Shown piece by piece: positions 57,014 to 64,000 of a DNA stretch of 64,000 bases (its first letter is position 1; each line of letters starts with the position of its first letter). The DNA comes from Microbulbifer aggregans (GTDB lineage: Bacteria > Pseudomonadota > Gammaproteobacteria > Pseudomonadales > Cellvibrionaceae), in contig NZ_JAIVKK010000006.1 in the NCBI RefSeq assembly GCF_020524005.1, positions 186,001 to 250,000 of the forward strand, written 5' to 3'. The translations under genes and the position numbers were made by a program. Below the pieces are notes generated by a model, which saw only the letters and a list, made by a program, of their open reading frames with translations, was not told the origin of the DNA and searched no databases.

Positions 57014-58159
57014 TTAACGCACGTCGCGGCTGCGACGGCTGTTGGCGACTTCGGTGCGCAGCTGATTGATAACCCGCTGGGTAATATCGTCAATCACCTG
57101 CGGTGACACCTGGCGCGCCTGAGAGGCCTGAGTGGCACTTTCCTGGGCCAGTTTGTCGAGCGGCAGATACATCATGTTGTTGCCACCCTCGACATCCACC
57201 ATCACTTTGGACGTATTGCTCATTACATCCTGCACGGCATCCAGATACATACGCTCACGGGTCACTTCCGGTGCGCGCTGAAATTCCGTCAGCAGCTGGG
57301 AGAAACGGGAAGCCTCACCGCGGGCACTTTCAACCACGCGGGATTTGTACGCCTCGGCCTCTTCGATCATGCGCTGTGCCTGACCGCGCGCTACCGGGAT
57401 TACCTGGTTGGCGTAAGCCTGGGCTTCATTCTGCAAGCGCACTTCGTCCTCACGGGCCTTGGTTACGTCATCGAAGGCATCCTGAACTTCACGCGGCGCC
57501 TTCGCGTCAGAGAGGTTCACGGTGTCAATGCGGATACCAGTCTGGTAGAGATCCAGGTATTGCTGCAGACGCACCTGGGTATCGGCGGATACCTGGGTAC
57601 GATTCTGGGAAATAACGCCGTTAAATGTCAGTGAACCCACCACGTGACGCAGGGCGCTGTCCGTGGCTTCCTGCAGGCTCTTGAGCGGCTCTCGCACACG
57701 CAGCACAAAGGACTCGGCATCGTTGATATGCCACTGTACCGTGAGCACGACTTCCACGATGTTCGCATCTTCAGTCAGCATCTGGCCGGTGGTGCGCTCG
57801 GTACGGACCTCGGTCATGTTGACCTTGGTGACGTGGTCGATCATCGGCGGGTTCCAGTGCAGGCCCGAGGTCACGGTTTCGTGGTATTTCCCCAGGCGAA
57901 GCACTACGGCCGATTCGTTGGCGTTTACCTGATAGAAGCCCCAGAGCCCGTAGAGAACCGCCAGCACTACCAGCACCAGCGTCCAGGGAAAACTGCCGCC
58001 AGAGCTGCTTTCCGGGTCAGTGCTGCGGCCGCCAAACAGGCCATTGAGTTTCTGCTGGATTTTGCGCAGCAGCTCGTCGAGATCCGGTGGGCCATCGTTA
58101 TTGCGATTGCCACCACCCCATGGGTCTTTGTTATTACCACCCGGTTCGTTCCAGGCCAT
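57014..58159 (-). CDS. hflK: HflK, prohibitin-like modulator of FtsH
   Basis: HflK is the HflC partner. The 381-aa protein has a glycine/asparagine-rich cytoplasmic N-terminus (MAWNEPGGNNKDPWGGGN), a transmembrane helix (FPWTLVLVVLAVLYGLWGFY, ~54-73) and a band-7 domain (VNANESAVVLRLGKYHET). A coiled coil with RGEASRFSQLLTEFQRAPEVT and a Gln/Ala-rich tail end the protein. The helix, preceding linker and length match the family. Confidence 0.97.
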   Translation of the reverse strand: MAWNEPGGNNKDPWGGGNRNNDGPPDLDELLRKIQQKLNGLFGGRSTDPESSSGGSFPWTLVLVVLAVLYGLWGFYQVNANESAVVLRLGKYHETVTSGLHWNPPMIDHVTKVNMTEVRTERTTGQMLTEDANIVEVVLTVQWHINDAESFVLRVREPLKSLQEATDSALRHVVGSLTFNGVISQNRTQVSADTQVRLQQYLDLYQTGIRIDTVNLSDAKAPREVQDAFDDVTKAREDEVRLQNEAQAYANQVIPVARGQAQRMIEEAEAYKSRVVESARGEASRFSQLLTEFQRAPEVTRERMYLDAVQDVMSNTSKVMVDVEGGNNMMYLPLDKLAQESATQASQARQVSPQVIDDITQRVINQLRTEVANSRRSRDVR

Positions 58160-58283
58160 CTATAAACTCCAGCTCTTTAGATTTATCAATCGTTAGTGTC
58201 GCGAAATTCTAGCATTGATTGCCGGGGCTTATCCGCGTACAGCACCGTATTCTTCCGATTGCAGCCAATCCAGCCGCTCAAAA

Positions 58284-59621
58284 TTATTCCAGTTCCCAGT
58301 CTTCTGGCCTGGGTTCACTTTCAGGATCATCGGGCAGCCATTGCGGCGCGCTTGCCACTTCCCGGAATGGCGCCATTAACCGCTGTAATTCCGAACGCGG
58401 CAGTAGTACCTGCAATTCCACATCGCCGTTGTCGCGAAAACCTTCTTTCTGCACGGCATTGCTTGCAAACAATTGCGCACGTAGGCGCGCATGCTGTGGC
58501 GGAACAACCAAAACGCCACTGACCATCTGCTCGCCAATGCGCTCGGCGATCGCCTCTACCAGCAACTCACAGCCCGCACCCGTTGCCGCAGACAACCAGA
58601 CCGCGACAGGCTCACCCGCTTCATTGCGGTCGATACGCGGTTCCATATCGGCCAGCAAATCAAGTTTGTTGTACACCATAAGGTGCGGCAAATCGGCGGC
58701 ACCGATTTCCTCAAGTACCAACTGTACTTCTTCCACCAGATGCAGGCGGTTTTCGGCCGCCGCATCCACCACATGCAGCAGCAGAGTTGCATTTGCAGCC
58801 TCCTCCAGTGTGGCGCGAAATGCCTCCACTAGCCGGTGAGGAAGGTGGGATACAAAACCTACCGTGTCTGCAAGAACCATGGCGCCGACATTCGGCAATT
58901 CAACCCGGCGCATGGTCGGGTCCAGTGTCGCGAACAGCTGATCGCGTACATAGACATCAGCGCTGGTGATGCGATTGAACAACGTAGACTTGCCCGCGTT
59001 GGTGTACCCGACCAGAGACACCGTTGCCACATCGGCACGGGACCGGGCCCGGCGCCCCTGCTCTCGCTGGCGACGCACCTTGTCCAGGCGCTTTTCAATG
59101 GAATCAATACGCGCACGCAGCAGGCGGCGGTCCGTCTCCAACTGCGTTTCACCGGGACCGCGCAAACCAATACCACCCTTCTGACGCTCAAGGTGCGTCC
59201 ACCCCCGCACCAGGCGGGTCGACATATGGCGTAACTGGGCGAGTTCTACCTGTAACTTACCTTCGTGGGTCCGCGCACGCTGGGCAAAGATATCCAGGAT
59301 TAACCCGGTTCGATCCAAAACCCGACACTTGAGCTCGCGCTCGATATTGCGCTCCTGGCTGGGAGAAAGTGTGTGATCGAAGATCACCAACTCCGCGCCG
59401 TGTTTTTCTACAGTCTCGTGAATTTCTTCCAACTTGCCGCGACCGACAAATGTCTTGGGATCAGGGGTGGCGCGTTGGCCAAAAATGAATGCCACCGGGT
59501 CGGCGCCGGCGGAAAGCGCCAGTTCTTCGAACTCCCGCGGGTCGTCGGGGCTGTCGATGGCAGATAGATCCAGATGTACCAGCACGGCCAGTTCACCGGA
59601 TTCCGGGCGATCAAAAAACAA
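58284..59621 (-). CDS. hflX: HflX, ribosome-associated GTPase
   Basis: HflX binds the large ribosomal subunit and rescues or splits stalled ribosomes. The 445-aa protein has the N-terminal HflX domain (GRGKLEEIHETVEKHGAELV) with the glycine-rich linker GGIGLRGPGETQLETDRR. The G domain follows with P-loop GYTNAGKSTLFN, switch DTVGFVSHLPH and YNKLDL. The start is TTG 59621 (protein FFDRPESGELAVLVHLD), as in related gammaproteobacteria; no in-frame ATG or GTG gives the family N-terminus. It lies ~170 bp downstream of hfq. Confidence 0.96.
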   Translation of the reverse strand: MFFDRPESGELAVLVHLDLSAIDSPDDPREFEELALSAGADPVAFIFGQRATPDPKTFVGRGKLEEIHETVEKHGAELVIFDHTLSPSQERNIERELKCRVLDRTGLILDIFAQRARTHEGKLQVELAQLRHMSTRLVRGWTHLERQKGGIGLRGPGETQLETDRRLLRARIDSIEKRLDKVRRQREQGRRARSRADVATVSLVGYTNAGKSTLFNRITSADVYVRDQLFATLDPTMRRVELPNVGAMVLADTVGFVSHLPHRLVEAFRATLEEAANATLLLHVVDAAAENRLHLVEEVQLVLEEIGAADLPHLMVYNKLDLLADMEPRIDRNEAGEPVAVWLSAATGAGCELLVEAIAERIGEQMVSGVLVVPPQHARLRAQLFASNAVQKEGFRDNGDVELQVLLPRSELQRLMAPFREVASAPQWLPDDPESEPRPEDWELE

Positions 59622-59676
59622 GGATTATTCTCTATGGGGTCAAAATTGCACCGTTTTCATGGTGCCCAACAACAGA

Positions 59677-59697
59677 CGCCCCGGACAAGCCGGGGCG
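59677..59697 (-). other. Hairpin between hfq and hflX
   Basis: CGCCCCGG-ACAAG-CCGGGGCG is a perfect 8-bp stem about 95 bp after the hfq stop. It has no U-run, so full termination is doubtful; it may attenuate hfq-hflX read-through or mark the hfq 3' end. Confidence 0.45.
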
Positions 59698-59792
59698 CCA
59701 TGTACTAATCGCGATGGTGAATCACTGGTTGGCCGACTGCTTCCTGGCCAATTCCGGATGTCCACCAGTCTTCGGACGTTCCGCTTGGGAAC

Positions 59793-60077
59793 TTAACCGA
59801 AGGTTTCGCGCTCACCGCCTTCCGGGCTACCGCCTTCAGCGCCCTGGCCAGCTGGATTCATCAGCGGCACTCGCACGGCACGAGAAGGAACAACGGTGGA
59901 AATCGCGTGTTTGTAGACCATTTGGCTTACTGTGTTTTTCAGCAACACAACAAATTGGTCGAATGATTCAATCTGGCCCTGCAGTTTGATGCCGTTGACC
60001 AGATAAATGGAAACCGGGATACGCTCTTTACGCAGAACATTGAGGTAAGGGTCTTGTAAGCTGTGCCCTTTTGACAT
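59793..60077 (-). CDS. hfq: Hfq RNA chaperone
   Basis: Hfq hexamers promote pairing of small RNAs with mRNAs. The 94-aa protein has the classical start [20 protein letters not shown]. The Sm1 motif ([20 protein letters not shown]) and the Sm2 motif with YKHAIST follow, and the C-terminal tail is short and Gly/Glu-rich. ATG 60077 with AAGGAG upstream is chosen although the frame is open further. It is part of the miaA-hfq-hflX arrangement. Confidence 0.97.
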   Translation of the reverse strand: MSKGHSLQDPYLNVLRKERIPVSIYLVNGIKLQGQIESFDQFVVLLKNTVSQMVYKHAISTVVPSRAVRVPLMNPAGQGAEGGSPEGGERETFG

Positions 60078-60259
60078 CTTTTTTCTCCTTGCCAAAAGAT
60101 AAATCGCCAGATGACGCACGATCGCGCCCGCGAACTCCGCGGACTAAATACGGCCATGGTGATAAGGCGTATAAAAAAGAGCCGAAATTGTAATTGAAGG
60201 CTCTGTGAATAACTGACTGACAGGGACTGGATACACCAGCCCACTGACGTTATGGCTGC

Positions 60260-61246
60260 TCAACCGAGAAATTTCAAGGCCTCAGTCAACATTTCATCAA
60301 TTTTGCGAATTTTGCCGCCATCGTCCTGTGCATAGATGTAGGACACATCCGGCCAGCGCCGCAACCAGGTCAACTGCCGCTTAGCCAGCTGACGGGTAGC
60401 CGCAATGCCGGCCTCTACCATCTGGCCGTAGTCAAGTTCACCCGCCAGGTACTGCCATACCTGCCGATACCCAACCGCCCGGATCGCCGGTAGATCTTCA
60501 TGCAGGTCGCCGCGTGCGCGCAGCCCCTCGACTTCCTGAATGAAGCCATTGGCCAGCATCCGCTCGAAACGCTGGGCAATACGCTCATGCAGAATAGCCC
60601 TGTCCCGCGGCACAATCGCCAGCTGCTGCACCTGGTACTTATCCACAAGCGCGTCGCGCTGTTGCTCAGCGCGCAACTGGGTCATCGTTTTGCCCGAAAG
60701 GTGGTACACCTCCAGCGCGCGCTCAATGCGCACCGAGTGGTTCGGGTGCAACTCGGCTGCCAGCTCGGGATCAATCGCCGCCAGCTCACGATGCAATGCC
60801 GGCCAACCCTCTTTCGCCGCGCGCGCCTCGATTTCGGCGCGAAACTCGGGGTCTGCCTCGGGCATTTCCGCCATGCCGTGTAACAGCGCGCGAAAGTACA
60901 GCATCGTGCCGCCGACCAACAGCGGTATTTTTCCTGCCGCGCTGATTTCGGCCATGGCGGCCAGGGCATCTTCGCGGAAGCGCCCGGCGGAATAGCTTTC
61001 CGCGGGGTCGCAAATGTCGATCAGGCGGTGGGGATATCGGGCGAGCTCTTCCGGTGTCGGCTTGGCGGAGCCAATGTCCAGCCCGCGGTACACCAATGCC
61101 GAATCGACACTGATCAACTCCACGGGTAAATGTTCGCTGATGGCCATCGCCAGGTCAGTCTTGCCAGAGGCCGTTGGCCCCATCAGGAAAATGGCGCGGG
61201 GCTGCTGTATACCGTCCACTTCGGAGCTATTCACATCACTGGCCAC
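60260..61246 (-). CDS. miaA: tRNA dimethylallyltransferase
   Basis: MiaA transfers a dimethylallyl group to A37 of tRNAs reading UNN codons. The family core shows the P-loop [59 protein letters not shown] and GYRQVWQYL. The open frame extends upstream into mutL, but those residues are not family-like. GTG 61246 (giving ~328 aa, overlapping the mutL end by 11 bases) is the best of several GTG candidates; the next is GTG 61234. Overlap with mutL implies coupled translation. Confidence 0.95.
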   Translation of the reverse strand: MASDVNSSEVDGIQQPRAIFLMGPTASGKTDLAMAISEHLPVELISVDSALVYRGLDIGSAKPTPEELARYPHRLIDICDPAESYSAGRFREDALAAMAEISAAGKIPLLVGGTMLYFRALLHGMAEMPEADPEFRAEIEARAAKEGWPALHRELAAIDPELAAELHPNHSVRIERALEVYHLSGKTMTQLRAEQQRDALVDKYQVQQLAIVPRDRAILHERIAQRFERMLANGFIQEVEGLRARGDLHEDLPAIRAVGYRQVWQYLAGELDYGQMVEAGIAATRQLAKRQLTWLRRWPDVSYIYAQDDGGKIRKIDEMLTEALKFLG

Positions 61247-63119
61247 GCATAAACCACTTATCCATATCTGTAAGTTTAACCTGCGTCCAGGTGGGGCGAC
61301 CGTGGTTGCACTGGCCGCTGCGCTCGGTGCGCTCCATGTCTCGCAGCAGCGCATTCATTTCCGGAATGGTGAGCTTGCGATTGGCACGCACGGAACCGTG
61401 GCAGGCCATGGTGGAGAGAATCTCATTGATCTGGTCACCGATGCGATCACTGCTACCTTCCGCCAGCAGGTCACTCAACACATCGCGCACCAACTGCTCC
61501 ACCGGCGCCCCGTGCAACATCACCGGCACCTGCCGCACCATTAATGTTTCCGGGCCGCCACGCTGTAACACAAACCCCAGGGAAGTGAACACTTCCTCAC
61601 GTTCCTCGAAGCAATCTGCCTCGCGCTCACTCACCGCCAGGCTGACCGGAACCAGCAATGGTTGGGCCTGAATGCCACCGGCGGCGTGGGCGGCTTTCAT
61701 TTTTTCGTAGACGATACGTTCGTGCGCCGCGTGCATGTCCACCACGACCATGCCGTGGGCATTTTGCGACAGGATATAAATACCGTGCAGCTGAGCGACG
61801 GCAAAACCGAGCGGTGGCGCCTCACTGTCCGGATCTTGCTCCGGCACATTCCACGCCGGAGCGCTCGCTGGGGACGAAACCGGTGCTTCGCCCACACCGC
61901 CGCCGTAGGGTTTGTGTAACTCCCCGTACCCTTGCATCTGCTGCTGGATCCGCTCCGGCGAGCTGCGCTCACCGAACGCGGGGGCGGCAAAAGTACTGCC
62001 CGAGGCAGGCGCGGGCGCCTGGGACAGCGACATTCTTTCCTGACCGGAGAACTCACCTGCGGCAATTCCGGAAACCTGGGGCGCCGCCACTTCTCCCTCT
62101 TCTTTCTGGCCCGGGCGCACATCGGCAAGCGCGCGATGCAGCGAGCCGAACAGGAAATCGTGCACCAGGCGACTGTCGCGAAACCGCACCTCGTGCTTCG
62201 TCGGGTGGACGTTGACATCCACCGACGCCGGGTCCAGTTCCAGGTACAGGACAAACGCCGGGTGGCGGCCGTGATACAGCACATCGGCAAATGCGCGGCG
62301 CACCGCGTGGCTCACGACCCGGTCGCGAATGGCGCGGCCGTTTACGTAAAAGAACTGCAGGTCGGCTTGGGAGCGGGAGAATGCCGGTTCCGCAACCCAC
62401 CCCCACAGGCGCAGGCCGCTGCGCTCGATCTCGATATGCAGGGCATTCTGCATAAACGCCGGACCACATAGCTGCGCAACACGGCGCTCCATTTCCGCAC
62501 GACTGGTGCCACCGCGCAGGTTGTGAACTCCCTTACCGTTGTGCCGCAGACTAATGGAAACATCAAAGCGCGACAGAGCCAGGCGCTTGATGGTCTCGTC
62601 CACCCGATTGAATTCGGTTTTTTCCGTGCGCAGGAATTTGCGTCTCGCGGGCGTATTGAAAAACAGGTCACGCACTTCCACGGTCGTACCGCGCGGGTGC
62701 GCCGCCGGTGCCAGCTGGGTTTCCATCTCGCGCCCTTCGGCCGTCACCATCCAGCCCTTGCCGGTGTCGTCGCGACTGCTGGTCAGGGTAAGGCGGGCAA
62801 CAGAGGAAATACTGGCCAGGGCTTCACCGCGGAAACCGAGGGTCGCAACCGCTTCCAGGTCGTCGAGCGCGTGTATCTTGGAGGTCGCATGACGGGCCAG
62901 TGCCAGGTGCAGGTCATCTTTCTCGATACCTTTGCCGTTATCGCGCACCATGATGCGCTTTACTCCACCCGCATCGAGGTCAACCTCCAGCCGGGTCGCG
63001 CCCGAGTCAAGACTGTTTTCCAACAACTCCTTGATCACAGAGGCCGGGCGCTCAACCACCTCACCGGCGGCGATCTGGTTGGCGAGTCTTGGGGATAGAA
63101 GGCGGATATTATCGGGCAT
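61236..63119 (-). CDS. mutL: DNA mismatch repair protein MutL
   Basis: MutL links mismatch recognition by MutS to strand removal. The 627-aa protein has the GHKL ATPase domain ([33 protein letters not shown]). A variable linker (~340-440) and a C-terminal dimerisation domain follow, with [12 protein letters not shown]. This matches the DQHAx2Ex4E endonuclease motif with Met for Gln, as expected in species without MutH. Start ATG 63119. Confidence 0.97.
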   Translation of the reverse strand: MPDNIRLLSPRLANQIAAGEVVERPASVIKELLENSLDSGATRLEVDLDAGGVKRIMVRDNGKGIEKDDLHLALARHATSKIHALDDLEAVATLGFRGEALASISSVARLTLTSSRDDTGKGWMVTAEGREMETQLAPAAHPRGTTVEVRDLFFNTPARRKFLRTEKTEFNRVDETIKRLALSRFDVSISLRHNGKGVHNLRGGTSRAEMERRVAQLCGPAFMQNALHIEIERSGLRLWGWVAEPAFSRSQADLQFFYVNGRAIRDRVVSHAVRRAFADVLYHGRHPAFVLYLELDPASVDVNVHPTKHEVRFRDSRLVHDFLFGSLHRALADVRPGQKEEGEVAAPQVSGIAAGEFSGQERMSLSQAPAPASGSTFAAPAFGERSSPERIQQQMQGYGELHKPYGGGVGEAPVSSPASAPAWNVPEQDPDSEAPPLGFAVAQLHGIYILSQNAHGMVVVDMHAAHERIVYEKMKAAHAAGGIQAQPLLVPVSLAVSEREADCFEEREEVFTSLGFVLQRGGPETLMVRQVPVMLHGAPVEQLVRDVLSDLLAEGSSDRIGDQINEILSTMACHGSVRANRKLTIPEMNALLRDMERTERSGQCNHGRPTWTQVKLTDMDKWFMRGQ

Positions 63120-63192
63120 CGAAACTCTTGCTGTGTTGTCCTCTCCGCGGACGCGCCGCGGAGACCTGGTCGGGATGGCGCTGGTTTTCCGC

Positions 63193-64000
63193 CTAGCTCG
63201 ACGGAATCGTCAATGTCTGTCCCACGCGGATCATGGAAGTCTGCATTCCGTTGATCTTCTTCAGGGCTGCCACAGAGACGTTGTAGCGGGCGGCAATACC
63301 GGAGAGCGTGTCCCCACGGGCAATCGTATGCGCCTTGGCCGCGCCAGTGCCGCGTGCCGCCAATCGGGTACCCGCGGGCGGCCTGGCGTTGAAGTGCGCC
63401 ACTATACCGTCACTGAGTTTTTCTGCCATGCGCTTCTGGAACGCTGGGTCACGCAACCGGCGCGCTTCCTGCGGGTTGGTGATAAAACCGGTTTCCACAA
63501 GGATCGACGGCACGTCCGGCGAGCGCAGCACCGAGAAGTTGGCCTGCTCTACCTTCTTTTTGTGCAGGTGGGTGAAGCTACCCAGCGAGCTCAGCACACT
63601 GCCGCCAATATCGAGGCTGGCATTCATGGTGGCGGTCATCGAAAGATCCAGCAGCACGCCCGCCAGCGTATCGTCTTTATCGCCGAGACTCAGGCTACCG
63701 GCACCGCCGATCAAGTCGGATTCATTTTCGCGCTGGGCAAGGAAGCGCGCAGTTTCACTGGTTGCTCCACGTGAAGACACCGCATACACACCGGCACCGC
63801 GAGCATCTTTGCGGGTAAAGGCATCCGCATGAATGGAAACAAACAGGTCGGCGCGCAATGCGCGACCTTTCTTCACCCGATCCCGCAGGGGAATGTAGTA
63901 GTCACCACTGCGAACAAGTTTCGCGGAAAAGCCGTGGTTGGCATCGATCGCTTTATGCAGCTGGCGGGCAATAGCCAGCACGACGTCTTTTTCCCTTAGT
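63193..64000 (-). CDS. N-acetylmuramoyl-L-alanine amidase (AmiB/AmiC type) with LysM domain, N-terminus beyond window
   Basis: This periplasmic zinc amidase cleaves septal peptidoglycan during daughter-cell separation. The visible C-terminal ~268 residues contain most of the Amidase_3 domain ([45 protein letters not shown] with the catalytic Glu) and one LysM domain (~[20 protein letters not shown] to the end). The frame is open through base 64000, so the gene continues to the right. Next to mutL, as in related genomes. Confidence 0.95.
   Translation of the reverse strand, partial: LREKDVVLAIARQLHKAIDANHGFSAKLVRSGDYYIPLRDRVKKGRALRADLFVSIHADAFTRKDARGAGVYAVSSRGATSETARFLAQRENESDLIGGAGSLSLGDKDDTLAGVLLDLSMTATMNASLDIGGSVLSSLGSFTHLHKKKVEQANFSVLRSPDVPSILVETGFITNPQEARRLRDPAFQKRMAEKLSDGIVAHFNARPPAGTRLAARGTGAAKAHTIARGDTLSGIAARYNVSVAALKKINGMQTSMIRVGQTLTIPSS

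Overview
The window looks like chromosomal DNA of a marine or polysaccharide-degrading gammaproteobacterium, most likely order Cellvibrionales (Microbulbifer-like). The basis is the housekeeping order amiC-mutL-miaA-hfq-hflX-hflK-hflC-yjeT-hisZ-purA at the right end, a secreted AA10 chitin/cellulose monooxygenase with a C-terminal carbohydrate-binding module, and the protein types overall. The genus assignment is inference. No tRNA, rRNA, CRISPR array or intact insertion sequence was seen.

Layout. (1) 1-11.8 kb, minus strand: a two-partner secretion system. A giant TpsA exoprotein (more than 3,260 codons, running off the left edge) lies downstream of its TpsB outer-membrane transporter. The tpsA gene carries two sets of recent in-frame tandem duplications. 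(2) 11.9-46.6 kb: a complete type VI secretion system (T6SS). At its left end is the PpkA-like kinase (minus strand). Next is a plus-strand tube/spike cassette of hcp, vgrG, a small unknown gene and PAAR. Then comes a long minus-strand run, in chromosomal order tssH, tssG, tssF, tssE, tssC2, tssC, tssB, tssA, an unknown gene, tagF, tssM, tssL, tssK, tssJ, an FHA gene and a TssB-TssC fusion-like gene. The run begins with a transposase-like gene whose HUH motif is destroyed. On the plus strand follow a PppA-like phosphatase and an RHS protein with almost no C-terminal tip. PpkA, PppA, FHA and TagF together indicate post-translational control by threonine phosphorylation. (3) 46.9-53 kb: LPMO, Bcr/CflA efflux pump, desuccinylase/aspartoacylase-family protein, MltB-type lytic transglycosylase and hemolysin III-family membrane protein. 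(4) 53-64 kb: the conserved purA to amiC housekeeping block.

Most distinctive points. The T6SS has three TssC-family proteins. One of them (40,097-41,596) joins a TssB-like N-terminus to a TssC-like body that stops before the usual TssC C-terminus. Its start codon overlaps, by ATGA, the stop of a presumably inactive Y1/REP-type transposase relative (His-x-His replaced by Met-Val-Gln). Copies of a GTACCA-centred motif occur in the three main T6SS intergenic regions, five of them in 190 bp upstream of hcp. A perfect 11-bp stem-loop separates tssC from tssC2 and covers the upstream candidate tssC2 start. Together these suggest a T6SS with an extra, non-canonical sheath component and cluster-specific regulation. 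That functional reading is inference.
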